A stretch of 64,000 nt of DNA from Eggerthellaceae bacterium (GTDB taxonomy: Bacteria > Actinomycetota > Coriobacteriia > Coriobacteriales > Eggerthellaceae): positions 62,001 through 126,000 of the forward strand of contig JALCHN010000001.1 in assembly GCA_022644775.1 (NCBI GenBank). The letters are read 5' to 3'. Each line of letters begins with the position of its first letter. The first letter of the stretch is position 1. A program made the translations under genes and the position numbers. Positions 7,426 to 15,809 of the stretch are shown here, piece after piece. The notes below the pieces were generated by a model. It had not been told where the DNA came from, made no database searches, and saw only the letters and a program-made list of their open reading frames with translations.

Positions 7426-8745
7426 CTAGTCGAGGCCCATGAAGGCCGGGTAGGCCGATTCGCCATGGACCGTGACGTCAAGGCCGAGCGCTTCATCTTC
7501 CTCGCTCACGCGCAGGCCGCCGAAGGCCGCTTTCACGATGAGGCCGATGATGAGGCTGCCGACAGCGACGAAGGCGATTGTCACGAGGATGCCGAGAATC
7601 TGGCTGCCGAGCAGGCTCGCATCGCCGGTGTAGAACAGGCCGCCGTAATCGGTCCAGGACAGGTCGGGCACGCAGAACAGGCCGGTGAGAATGCCGCCCG
7701 TGATGCCGCCTACGCAGTGGCAGCCGAAGGCGTCGAGGGCGTCGTCGTAACCGAACTTCGCCTTGGCTTTGGAAATCGCCAGGTAGCAGACCGGGGAGAC
7801 GATGAAGCCCATCACAATCGCGGCCCAGGGCTCGACGAAGCCGGCGGCCGGGGTGATGACGACCAGGCCGGCGACGAGGCCGGTGGCGCCGCCGGTAAGG
7901 GTGCAATGCTTGGTCGCGAGCTTTTCGACGACCAGCCAGGACAGGCAGGCGGCGCCGCTCGCAACGACGGTGTTCACCAGGGCAAGGCCCGCCGTGCCGT
8001 CAGCCGCGAATTCGGACCCGGCGTTGAAGCCGAACCAGCCGAACCACAAAAGCGTGGCGCCCAGAAGGACGAAGGGCACGTTGTGCGGACGGTTGCGCAT
8101 GACGCCGAAGCCCTTGCGCTTACCGAGCAAGATGCACAGGATGAGGCCGGTGAGGCCCGAGGAGATGTGCACGACGTCGCCGCCGGCGAAGTCGAGCGCG
8201 CCGATCATGTCGCCGATGAGGCTGCCGTCGCCGCCCCAGACCATGTGGGCCAAGGGAGCGTAGACGAGGACGACCCAGGCTGCGCAGAAGGCGATAACCG
8301 CGCCGAACTTCATACGGCCGGCTACGGCGCCCGTGATGATGGCCGTCGTGATCATGGCGAAGGCCATCTGGAACACGACGTTGATGATAGACGGGTACGT
8401 GGCCGCATCGGCGCTTGCGTCGATCGTGCCGGCGCCGGTGAGCACCGCGAAGGCGTCGGGGGTGTTGGCCGCCTCATCGAGCATGTCCTGGACGTTGCCG
8501 ATAAGCCCGATCTGGTCGAACCCTCCGAAGAACGGAATCGATCCGTCGCCGCCGTATGCGAACGACCATCCGCAGACGACCCATGCGACAGCGACGACAC
8601 CGATTACCGCGACCGACATGATCATCGTGTTCACCACGTTCTTGCGACGGGACAAGCCGCCGTAGAAGAACGCGAGCCCCGGTGTCATGAGCAGCACGAG
8701 CATCGTGCATACCAACATGAATGCAGTTGATCCCGTATCGATCAT
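7426..8745 (-). CDS. amt: Ammonium transporter Amt
   Basis: The 439-residue protein has eleven predicted membrane segments. The family signature DFAGGDVVHISSGLTGL supplies the first pore histidine and DAFGCHCVGGITGG the second. It ends with a short cytoplasmic tail, the usual GlnK contact. The ATG at 8745 is chosen because GGAGGAA lies six bases upstream; an in-frame start 21 codons earlier would add a charged leader not found in the family. Amt conducts ammonium into the cell and is gated by the P-II protein encoded next. Two direct repeats in the upstream region may mediate nitrogen control. Confidence 0.95.
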   Translation of the reverse strand: MIDTGSTAFMLVCTMLVLLMTPGLAFFYGGLSRRKNVVNTMIMSVAVIGVVAVAWVVCGWSFAYGGDGSIPFFGGFDQIGLIGNVQDMLDEAANTPDAFAVLTGAGTIDASADAATYPSIINVVFQMAFAMITTAIITGAVAGRMKFGAVIAFCAAWVVLVYAPLAHMVWGGDGSLIGDMIGALDFAGGDVVHISSGLTGLILCILLGKRKGFGVMRNRPHNVPFVLLGATLLWFGWFGFNAGSEFAADGTAGLALVNTVVASGAACLSWLVVEKLATKHCTLTGGATGLVAGLVVITPAAGFVEPWAAIVMGFIVSPVCYLAISKAKAKFGYDDALDAFGCHCVGGITGGILTGLFCVPDLSWTDYGGLFYTGDASLLGSQILGILVTIAFVAVGSLIIGLIVKAAFGGLRVSEEDEALGLDVTVHGESAYPAFMGLD

Positions 8746-8856
8746 GATGTTTCCTCCTTGCATCTCGTGGCCCTGCCGGGACATCCAGCGGGCCGTTTTC
8801 TCGTACAAAGAGAATTGTCACGCTGCAGAGCGGGCGAAATCGCGACGGTGCGGGGA

Positions 8857-8888
8857 GTTAACGGAACTGCGCGCAAGTGTTAACGGAA
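8857..8888 (-). promoter_or_regulatory. Two 22-bp-spaced direct repeats upstream of amt
   Basis: GTTAACGGAA occurs at 8857-8866 and 8879-8888, start to start 22 bp, about two helical turns. They lie 110-145 bases upstream of the amt start and are likely operator half-sites. TTCAC-N6-GAAAC at 8902-8917 loosely resembles an actinobacterial GlnR half-site, but the match is incomplete. Confidence 0.45.
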
Positions 8889-8929
8889 GCGAATCGGCTT
8901 GTTCACAAACGCGAAACACGTGGCCAATC

Positions 8930-8996
8930 GTGACAACGGGGGCTGGTGATGTTGTCACGGCCAACCTGTGAAAACATCACCAGCCCCCGTTGTCAC
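8930..8996. repeat. Paired palindromic repeat downstream of dxs
   Basis: Two 29-bp units in inverted orientation (8930-8958 and 8968-8996) are complementary at 28 of 29 positions around a 9-base loop. Each unit also has self-complementary ends, GTGACAAC and GTTGTCAC. The element begins exactly six bases after the dxs stop codon. The same unit recurs three times near 52.7-52.9 kb. There is no U-tract on either strand. Confidence 0.9.
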
Positions 8997-9002
8997 GCCG
9001 CC

Positions 9003-10889
9003 TTAGAGGGAGGCGAGCTTGTCTTTGACGCGGGCGAGCACGCCGGCGGCGTCGAGCCCCAGGCGGGCGCGCACCTGGTCGGGCTTGCCCTGCATAACGA
9101 ATTCGTCGGGCAGGCCCACGACGAGCGCGGGAACCGTAGCGCCCAGGGACGCGAGCACGTCGAGCACGCCTTCGCCGGCGCCGCCCGCCGCCGCACCCTC
9201 TTCGAGCGTGACCACGAGCTTGCAGGCTGCCGCCTGGGCCACCGCGTCGGCGTCGATCGGTTTCGCCCAGCGCATATCGACCACACGAGCCGACACGCCT
9301 TCGGCCGCCAGGGCGTCGGCCACCTCGAGCGCCGTGTTGACCATGCGGCCGAAGCCGAGCAAGGCCACGTCCGTGCCCTCGCGCACCGTATGCGCCTTCC
9401 CCTCTTCCCAGAGCTCGGGCTCGGCGGGAACGGGCACGCCCTCCGCCGCGCCGCGCGGATAGCGCAGGGCCACCGGCCCGTCGAGGGCGAGCGCGGTGTG
9501 CAGGGCGCTCGCCAGTTCGGCTTCGTTGGAAGGCGTGAGCACGCGCATATGGGGTACGGTGCGCATATAGACGATATCGAAGGCGCCCGTATGGGTCGCG
9601 CCGTCGTCACCCACGATGCCGGCGCGGTCGATCGCGAAGACCGTGTTGCGGCCGGCAAGGGCGTTGTCGATGACGATCTGGTCGAAGGCGCGCTGCAGGA
9701 AGGTCGAATAGATGGCCACGACCGGCTTCATGCCGCCGGCGGCCAGGCCGCTTGCGAGCGCGACCGCATGCTCTTCGGTGATGCCCGTGTCGATGAAGCG
9801 TGTGGGATAGGTCTTCGAAAAGGCGCCCAACCCCGCGCCGTCCTTCATGGCGGCGGTGATTGCGACGATGCGCTCGTCGGCGCGCGCCTCGCGCACGAGG
9901 GCGTCGCCGAAGACGCTCGTGTAGGTGGGCGCCGAAGGGGCCTTCTTCTTCGCTTCGCCCGTGGCGATGTCGAAGGGGCTCACCCCGTGGAACTTTTCGG
10001 GATTGCGTTCCGAAGGGCCATAGCCGTGGCCCTTCTGCGTGATCACGTGCACGAGCACGGGACCGTCGCTTTCGAGCGCGATACGGAACATCTGGCGCAG
10101 GGTGGCCACGTCGTGCCCGTCGACCGGGGCCGTGCAGGTGATGCCGAGCTGTTCGAAGATCATCGCGTGCGGAATCACGAACTGCTTCATCGATTCCTTC
10201 ATGTTGCGGCCCAAATCGACCAGGCCGCGCGAGAGGAGGCCGCCCGATTCCATGACCTGCTGCAGTGCGTCGCGCGTCTGACGGTATTCGGTGCGCGTGC
10301 GCAGATAGCCCAAGTGGCGCACGAGGGCGCCCACGGGCTTGGAAATGGACATGCCGTTGTCGTTGAGGACGATGACCATTCGGGTCTGGTCCTGGCCGAT
10401 GTGGTTGAGGGCCTCGAAGGCCATGCCGCCCGCGAGCGACGAATCGCCGATCACGGCCACGACGTTGTTGGTGCCTCCCTGCATGTCGCGGGCCTTGGCC
10501 AGGCCCATGGCCACCGAAAGGCTGTCGGAGGCATGGCCCGAAGGATGGGCGTCGTAGAGGCTTTCGTCGGGGTTGGGGAACCCGGTGAGACCGTCGAGCT
10601 GGCGAAGGGTCTTGAACGCCTCGCGGCGGCCAGTGAGCAGCTTGTGAGCGTAGGCCTGATGGCCCACGTCGAAGACGATCTTGTCATCGGGGCAGTTGAG
10701 CAGCGAATGGAGGGCGACGATGATTTCCACGGCGCCGAGGCTCGAAGCGAGGTGACCGCCCGTCTGCGAGGTTACCTCCACCATCTCTTCGCGCAGCTCG
10801 CGACAGAGAATCTCAAGCTCTTCGTCGGTAAGGCATTTCACGTCGGCCGGGCTCTTGACCATATCGAGTATCCGCTTGCGTTCGGTCAT
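9003..10889 (-). CDS. dxs: 1-deoxy-D-xylulose-5-phosphate synthase
   Basis: The 628-residue protein is full length for Dxs. It joins pyruvate and glyceraldehyde 3-phosphate in the first step of the MEP isoprenoid pathway, using thiamine diphosphate. Visible motifs are DVGHQAYAHKLLTGR near residue 75, the thiamine-binding GDSSLAGGMAFEALN near 148-162, and the transketolase pyrimidine-domain segment DTGITEEHAVALASG. The C-terminal domain is complete. The gene lies last in the run pyc-accC-asp23-nusB-xseB-dxs, 146 bases after xseB, a placement shared with many Gram-positives that have nusB-xseA-xseB-dxs clusters. A palindromic repeat follows its stop. Confidence 0.97.
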   Translation of the reverse strand: MTERKRILDMVKSPADVKCLTDEELEILCRELREEMVEVTSQTGGHLASSLGAVEIIVALHSLLNCPDDKIVFDVGHQAYAHKLLTGRREAFKTLRQLDGLTGFPNPDESLYDAHPSGHASDSLSVAMGLAKARDMQGGTNNVVAVIGDSSLAGGMAFEALNHIGQDQTRMVIVLNDNGMSISKPVGALVRHLGYLRTRTEYRQTRDALQQVMESGGLLSRGLVDLGRNMKESMKQFVIPHAMIFEQLGITCTAPVDGHDVATLRQMFRIALESDGPVLVHVITQKGHGYGPSERNPEKFHGVSPFDIATGEAKKKAPSAPTYTSVFGDALVREARADERIVAITAAMKDGAGLGAFSKTYPTRFIDTGITEEHAVALASGLAAGGMKPVVAIYSTFLQRAFDQIVIDNALAGRNTVFAIDRAGIVGDDGATHTGAFDIVYMRTVPHMRVLTPSNEAELASALHTALALDGPVALRYPRGAAEGVPVPAEPELWEEGKAHTVREGTDVALLGFGRMVNTALEVADALAAEGVSARVVDMRWAKPIDADAVAQAAACKLVVTLEEGAAAGGAGEGVLDVLASLGATVPALVVGLPDEFVMQGKPDQVRARLGLDAAGVLARVKDKLASL

Positions 10890-11035
10890 TCGCTCTCTCC
10901 TTCTGCCTGTGCGTACTCCACAGGATATAGCAATTGAGGGGGGCGCTGCACGGGTAATTCACCCTGTACAGCGCGAGCGGCCCCGCTCGTTGCGAGACCG
11001 CTCGAATGAGGTGCCGTCATGTTCTCGCGCATAGG

Positions 11036-11245
11036 CTAAGACAGGTCGTCCCCTTGCGCGCCGGGAGCCGCATCGAGGTTCTCCTCGAGCAGCGACGAGG
11101 CGCGCATGCCCAAGCCGACCGCCTCTTCGAACAGGTCGAGCGCGTCGTCTAAGGGCAGCGATTCGTCGGAGACCGCGTCGGCGATCTCCTTCAAACGATC
11201 GTTGACGTCGGAAAACGAGCTCGGCTGTGCCTGTTCGCCGACCAC
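11036..11245 (-). CDS. xseB: Exodeoxyribonuclease VII small subunit
   Basis: The 69-residue protein matches the short helical XseB family, with the segment SLPLDDALDLFEEAVGLGMRASSLLEENL forming its helical core. XseB caps the long helices of XseA to form the nuclease that degrades single-stranded DNA. The start is a GTG overlapping the nusB stop (TAGTG), with GGAGG five bases before it. The large subunit gene xseA, normally just upstream, is not here: nusB takes its place directly. Either xseA is elsewhere in the genome or the subunit lacks its partner. Confidence 0.85.
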   Translation of the reverse strand: MVGEQAQPSSFSDVNDRLKEIADAVSDESLPLDDALDLFEEAVGLGMRASSLLEENLDAAPGAQGDDLS

Positions 11246-11925
11246 TAGTCCTCCGCCTTCGCGGCAGCATCCGAGGCCGGCGCCGCGGTCTGTTCGGTCG
11301 CGTCGACCGCGGCGACTGCACCGTCGCTCGCATCATCGTCCGCGTTCTCGGCAGGAGCGACTGCCTCCGCCGGCGTTTCTTCCCCATCGGACGCATCGTC
11401 GACGGCCGCAGCGTCACCGGCGGGCTCGTCGCCGGCAGCGCCCTTCCCCAGCACGCCCTGGGCCACGAGCTCGTCGACGGTGAGCTCGCTCGGCAGGATG
11501 AAATCGGGGTCATCGAGCTTGCGGGCGATGCCGCCCAGAATGCCGTTCACGAAACTGCCCGATTCGTCTTCCCCGCCGAACTGCTTGGCCAGTTCCACGC
11601 ATTCGTTGATCGTGACCGATACGGGCACGTCGGCGCAGTAGACCATTTCGAACACGGCGATGCGCATGATCGCGCGGTCGACGATCGGCATGCGGTCGAC
11701 CGCCCAGTTCTGAGAGGACTGGGCAAGGAGGTCGTCGATAAGGGTCGCATGCTCTTCCACGCCGTTGACCAGCGTAAGAGCATAGGCGGGCAGAGCGCCC
11801 ACATCGGGAATCGCATCATCGCGCGTGCAGATATCGCTGGCGGCTTCGCCGGTGATTTCGCTTTCGTAGAGAATCTGCGCGGCGATGCGACGCGCCACGG
11901 AGCGTTCTTCATGTCGTTTGGGCAT
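11245..11925 (-). CDS. nusB: Transcription antitermination factor NusB with acidic C-terminal tail
   Basis: Residues 1 to about 150 form a complete NusB domain: RRIAAQILYESEITGE at the N-terminus, then NWAVDRMPIVDRAIMRIAVFEM and VTINECVELAKQFGGEDESGSFVNGILGGI. NusB binds boxA RNA with S10 for rRNA antitermination. The remaining 75 residues are low-complexity Ala/Asp/Glu with almost no basic residue, so the tail is probably disordered and strongly acidic. NusB is usually about 140 residues, so the extension is unusual. The ATG follows AAAGG at 13 bases from the asp23 stop, in an operon. Confidence 0.92.
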   Translation of the reverse strand: MPKRHEERSVARRIAAQILYESEITGEAASDICTRDDAIPDVGALPAYALTLVNGVEEHATLIDDLLAQSSQNWAVDRMPIVDRAIMRIAVFEMVYCADVPVSVTINECVELAKQFGGEDESGSFVNGILGGIARKLDDPDFILPSELTVDELVAQGVLGKGAAGDEPAGDAAAVDDASDGEETPAEAVAPAENADDDASDGAVAAVDATEQTAAPASDAAAKAED

Positions 11926-11938
11926 GGTTACCTTTCAA

Positions 11939-12283
11939 TTATTCGAAGCGCAGGCCGTCGATGAACACGTTCACCGCTGCGACCTTCACGCCAACCTGGG
12001 TGAGCACGGCATCGCTGACCGACTCGCGCACACGGGCCGCCACGTCGGGCAGAACCTGGCCGAAGAAGACCTCGATGCGCACCGACACGGTGACCGTGTC
12101 GTCGTCGTTGACTTCCACGTCGATGCCCTGGGTGGACGGCTTGGTCTTCATCTGGGCGAGCAGGCCCGATGTAGAGGGCGTGCCTACGCTGGCCACGCCT
12201 TCGACGTCCTTCACGGCAATGGCGATGATGGTTTCGATGACGCCGTCGGCCAGCGCCATTCCGCCTACGTTGAGATCAGACAT
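11939..12283 (-). CDS. Asp23/Gls24 family envelope stress protein
   Basis: The 114-residue protein spans one Asp23 domain. GGMALADGVIETIIAIAVKDVEGVASVG at the start and VTVSVRIEVFFGQVLPDVAARVRESV in the middle are typical. Members are small, abundant and membrane-associated through partners. The start overlaps the accC stop by one base (TAATG). Its place between accC and nusB is the same as the yqhY gene in Bacillus, where YqhY is linked to acetyl-CoA carboxylase and lipid metabolism, so a YqhY-like role is a reasonable inference. Confidence 0.88.
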   Translation of the reverse strand: MSDLNVGGMALADGVIETIIAIAVKDVEGVASVGTPSTSGLLAQMKTKPSTQGIDVEVNDDDTVTVSVRIEVFFGQVLPDVAARVRESVSDAVLTQVGVKVAAVNVFIDGLRFE

Positions 12284-13638
12284 TACTTATCCCCCATCTC
12301 GGTTTCGATGAAATCGGTATAGGCTTGGCCCTTCTGGAAGGCGGGCACGTCGAGCACCGCCTGATGGAAGGGAATCGTGGTGCAGATACCGTCGCCCTCG
12401 ATGACGAACTCGCTGAGCGCGCGCTTGCCGCGGGCGATGGCCTCGTCGCGGTCGGCGCCCCAGACGATGAGCTTGGCGATCAGCGAATCGTAATAGGGGC
12501 TGATCCGGCTGCCCTCTTCCAGGTAGCTTTCGACGCGCACGCCGGGACCGGCCGGGAAGCGCAGCTTGGTGATCGTGCCGGGGCACGGGCGGAAGCCGTG
12601 GTCGGGGTCTTCGGCGTTGATGCGGAACTCGATCGCATGGCCATTGGGCGAGAAGCGCGGCGTGTCGGCAGACCGCATGCGCTCGCCTGCGGCGATGCGC
12701 AGCTGCTCCTTGATGATGTCGACGTCCGTGATCATTTCGGTCACCGGGTGCTCCACCTGCACGCGCGTGTTCATTTCCATGAAGTAGAAATTGCCGTCCT
12801 GGTCGAGCAGGAATTCGATTGTGCCGGCCGAACGGTAGGACACGGCTTCGACCGCCTTGCGGGCGGCTTCGCACATAGCCGTGCGCGTCTCTTCGTCGAG
12901 CGCAGGGCTCGGAGCCTCTTCGAGCAGCTTCTGATGGCGGCGCTGAATGGAGCAGTCGCGCTCGCAGAGGGCGGCGAAGTTGCCGAAGTTGTCGGCGAGC
13001 ACCTGGATTTCCACGTGGCGCGGGCGCAGGACGAGCTTTTCAAGGTACATGTCGTCGTTGGCGAAGGCAGCCTTGGCTTCCGCCTTAGCGGCGAGGAACT
13101 CCTTTTCGAGGTCGGCCGGGTCGTGCACCTCGCGCATGCCCTTGCCGCCGCCGCCGGCCGATGCCTTGATGAGCACCGGGTAGCCCACGGACTCAGCGAA
13201 GGCGCGCGCCTCTTCCACGGAATCGACCGTGCCGTCGGAACCGGGAACAGTGGGCACGCCGCAGCCCTTCATGGTGTCGCGGGCCTGGCTCTTGTCGCCC
13301 ATCTTCTCGATGCATTCGGGCGCCGGGCCAATCCACACGAGGTCGTTGTCGGCGCAGGCGCGGGCGAAGTCGGCGTTTTCGGAAAGGAAGCCGTAGCCCG
13401 GGTGGATGGCCTGGGCGCCGGTGTTCTTGGCGGCGGCGATAACGTTGGACATCACCAGGTAGCTCTTGTTGGCGGGCGCGGGTCCGATGCAGACGGCTTC
13501 GTCGGCATAGCGCACGGGCAGCGTGTCGGCGTCTTCGGTGGAGTACACGATGACCGTCTTCACGCCGAGCTCGCGGCAGGCGCGCTCTATGCGCAGGGCC
13601 ACTTCCCCGCGGTTGGCGATGAGAATCTTGTCGAACAT
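12283..13638 (-). CDS. accC: Biotin carboxylase
   Basis: The 451-residue protein is full length. It has the N-terminal MFDKILIANRGEVALRI, the ATP-grasp glycine loop KASAGGGGKGMR near residue 160, and the active-site segments EMNTRVQVEHPVTE and RINAEDP. It carboxylates biotin on a carrier protein using ATP and bicarbonate. The gene starts at the stop of the upstream pyruvate-carboxylase/BCCP fusion (one-base overlap), so its main partner is likely that protein, forming a two-subunit pyruvate carboxylase. Service to acetyl-CoA carboxylase is also possible, since no second biotin carboxylase is seen here. Confidence 0.95.
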   Translation of the reverse strand: MFDKILIANRGEVALRIERACRELGVKTVIVYSTEDADTLPVRYADEAVCIGPAPANKSYLVMSNVIAAAKNTGAQAIHPGYGFLSENADFARACADNDLVWIGPAPECIEKMGDKSQARDTMKGCGVPTVPGSDGTVDSVEEARAFAESVGYPVLIKASAGGGGKGMREVHDPADLEKEFLAAKAEAKAAFANDDMYLEKLVLRPRHVEIQVLADNFGNFAALCERDCSIQRRHQKLLEEAPSPALDEETRTAMCEAARKAVEAVSYRSAGTIEFLLDQDGNFYFMEMNTRVQVEHPVTEMITDVDIIKEQLRIAAGERMRSADTPRFSPNGHAIEFRINAEDPDHGFRPCPGTITKLRFPAGPGVRVESYLEEGSRISPYYDSLIAKLIVWGADRDEAIARGKRALSEFVIEGDGICTTIPFHQAVLDVPAFQKGQAYTDFIETEMGDK

Positions 13639-15509
13639 TAGTTGTTCTCCGGATCGTGCGGCTCGAGGTAGAAGAGAACGGTGCCGAACTCGACCGGATC
13701 GGCGTCCTTCACGCAGACCTCGCGGATGGTGCCCATCTGTTCGGCCGTGATCTCGTTCATAAGCTTCATGGCCTCGATGATGCAGAGGGTCTGGTTGGCC
13801 GTGACCTCGTCGCCGACCTTCACGAAGGGCGGCTGATCGGGCGCGGGGGCCTGGTAGAAGGTGCCCACCATGGGGGCCTTCACGGCGATCCAGTTGGCCG
13901 GACGGTCGGCCTCAGGGGCTGCGGGAGTCGGCTGCGGCGCAGCAGCCGGAGCGGTTTGCACGGCCGGTGCCGGCTGCTGCGTGCTCGTGGCGGCCGCAAC
14001 CGCGCTCGGCATGCGCACCGCGATGCGGGCGCCCTCTTCTTCTACCACGATCTCGCCAACGCCGCTTTCTTCGGCTACGCGCACAAGCTCGCGAATCTGA
14101 TTGATATCCACGTAATCGTCCTCCTTGGTGCCGCTCGATTCCTCGGCCATGAGGAAATCGACTTTTTCGGATGTGCGGTGCTTGCTCAGGTAGGTGCGCG
14201 CCTCGTTGGGGAACAGCGCGTACATGAGCACGTCTTCTTCGCTGTGGGCCAAATCGCCGATCTCTTCAGCCAGCTCGTCATAGGTGGTGGTGACCAGCGT
14301 GCTCGGGGAAATCGACGGATCGAGGATTTCGCTCGGGTCGCGTACGACCTTCTTCACGATCTCCTGGTCCATGGGGCCGGGAGCCTTGCCGTAGTAGCCG
14401 CAGATGTAGTCCTTCATTTCCTTGGAAACGACGCCCCAGCGCTTGCCGGTGAGCACGTTGAAGACGGCTTGGGTGCCGACGATCTGGCTCATGGGGGTCA
14501 CGAGCGGCGGATAGCCCACTTCTGCGCGGACCTTGGGGATTTCCTTCATCACGTCGTCGAGGCGGTCGCTGGCGTTCTGTACCTCGAGCTGGGCCATGAG
14601 GTTGCTCATCATGCCGCCGGGGACCTGATGGCTGTAGACCTTCATGTGCACCAGGCTCGACACGCCGCGCTTGTGATGGGTGCGCTTGCGGACCTCTTCC
14701 CAGTATTCAGCAATCTCGAAGAGCAGGTCGAGGTCGTAGTCGGTGTCGAAGCGGCTTTCCTTCAGGGCGGCCACGATCATCTCGACCGCGGGATGGCTGT
14801 TGCCGAAGGCCAGAGGCGCGCTCGCCGTGTCGGCGATCGCCGCGCCCGCTTCGGCGCCCTTGATGATGTTGGCGGGCGCCATGCCGCCGACGTAGTGGCA
14901 GTGCAGGTGCACGGGCAGGCCGATTTCCTCGTTGAGGGCCTTGACCATGCGCTCGGTGCGGTAGGGGGTGAGCATGCCCGCCATGTCTTTGATGGCGATC
15001 GAATCGGCGCCGAGGTCCTTGAGCTGCTGGGCGTATTCCAGGTAGCTGTCGAGCGTGTGGACCGGGCTGATCGTGTAGCTGATCGCGCCTTCGAACCAAC
15101 CGCCGCATTCTTTAATGGCTTCGGCGCTGTCGCGCACGTTGCGAATGTCGTTCAGGGCGTCGAAGATGCGGAAGATGTCGACGCCGTTGCGCTTGGCCGC
15201 CTTGATAAAGCGGTTGACGATGTCTCTGCTGTAGTGCTTGTAGCCCACGAGGTTCTGGCCGCGCGAGAGCATGGCCAGGCGCGTGTTCGGCGTCTTGGCC
15301 TTGATCTGGCGCAGGCGCTCCCACGGGTTCTCGTCGAGGAAGCGCAGGCACGTATCGAACGTCGCGCCGCCCCATGCCTCGAGCGCCCAGTATCCGACCT
15401 TGTCCATCTTGGGAAGGATAGGGAGCATGTCGCCGATGGGCATACGCGTCGCCCACAGGCTCTGCTGGCCATCGCGAATCGTGGTGTCCATAAGTTGAAG
15501 TTTTGGCAT
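13638..15509 (-). CDS. Pyruvate (oxaloacetate) carboxyltransferase fused to an AccB-like biotin carrier
   Basis: The 623-residue protein begins with an OadA/PycB carboxyltransferase: DTTIRDGQQSLWATRMP at residue 8, the metal and lysine region SIAIKDMAGMLTPY and HCHYVGGMAPANII. A linker at about 460-490 leads into a segment resembling the AccB N-terminus, DINQIRELVRVAEESGVGEI, then an Ala/Pro hinge and the biotinyl domain with EAMKLMNEI. With AccC it should make oxaloacetate from pyruvate. The start at MPKLQL is supported by TAGGAGG upstream and a TATAAT 35 bases upstream that rules out the longer frame. A sodium-pumping decarboxylase is less likely because no oadB or oadG lies nearby. Confidence 0.88.
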   Translation of the reverse strand: MPKLQLMDTTIRDGQQSLWATRMPIGDMLPILPKMDKVGYWALEAWGGATFDTCLRFLDENPWERLRQIKAKTPNTRLAMLSRGQNLVGYKHYSRDIVNRFIKAAKRNGVDIFRIFDALNDIRNVRDSAEAIKECGGWFEGAISYTISPVHTLDSYLEYAQQLKDLGADSIAIKDMAGMLTPYRTERMVKALNEEIGLPVHLHCHYVGGMAPANIIKGAEAGAAIADTASAPLAFGNSHPAVEMIVAALKESRFDTDYDLDLLFEIAEYWEEVRKRTHHKRGVSSLVHMKVYSHQVPGGMMSNLMAQLEVQNASDRLDDVMKEIPKVRAEVGYPPLVTPMSQIVGTQAVFNVLTGKRWGVVSKEMKDYICGYYGKAPGPMDQEIVKKVVRDPSEILDPSISPSTLVTTTYDELAEEIGDLAHSEEDVLMYALFPNEARTYLSKHRTSEKVDFLMAEESSGTKEDDYVDINQIRELVRVAEESGVGEIVVEEEGARIAVRMPSAVAAATSTQQPAPAVQTAPAAAPQPTPAAPEADRPANWIAVKAPMVGTFYQAPAPDQPPFVKVGDEVTANQTLCIIEAMKLMNEITAEQMGTIREVCVKDADPVEFGTVLFYLEPHDPENN

Positions 15510-15543
15510 GCTGGTCGAGCACCTCCTAATGTTCGAGTTCCCT

Positions 15544-15549
15544 ATTATA
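15544..15549 (-). promoter_or_regulatory. -10 box for the pyc-accC-asp23-nusB operon
   Basis: TATAAT on the minus strand, 35 bases upstream of the ATG. No clear -35 is visible 17 bases further. Transcription would start near 15537. Confidence 0.5.
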
Positions 15550-15639
15550 GAGAACGACCTCGCGTTTACGCGCATGCGCACGGAATTTCACCGACAAGGT
15601 ACACGAAGCAGCGGCACGCCCCGCCCACCGCGCGCGCCT

Positions 15640-15655
15640 GCGCCGCGAACGGCGC
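15640..15655. repeat. Hairpin between divergent promoters
   Basis: GCGCCG-CGAA-CGGCGC inside the 300-base gap between the divergent pyc and sstT genes. On the minus strand the loop is TTCG. There is no T-tract. The rest of the gap holds only the two promoters. Confidence 0.35.
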
Positions 15656-15746
15656 ACAGGGGCCAGCGACGCGCACCCGCAAGCGCTTTTTACCGCCAAA
15701 ATGGCGCCTTTGCGGGAGAAATCCCTTCGTATCGCTGGGAATTTCT

Positions 15747-15774
15747 TTGATGCTTTAGTCGAATAGAGTATAAC
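15747..15774 (+). promoter_or_regulatory. sstT promoter
   Basis: TTGATG (15747-15752) and TATAAC (15769-15774) with 16 bases between. The predicted start is near 15781, giving a leader of about 30 bases before sstT. Confidence 0.6.
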
Positions 15775-15809
15775 TACACTATTACTTTCAGACAGACGGA
15801 AGGAACCGT

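Noticed and set aside
8902-8917. GlnR binding site upstream of amt
   Set aside because: TTCAC-N6-GAAAC matches only part of the consensus, and no second site at the correct spacing is seen.
13638-15509. Sodium-pumping oxaloacetate decarboxylase alpha subunit
   Set aside because: The domain order fits OadA, but no oadB or oadG is nearby and accC follows directly, so a carboxylase is favoured.
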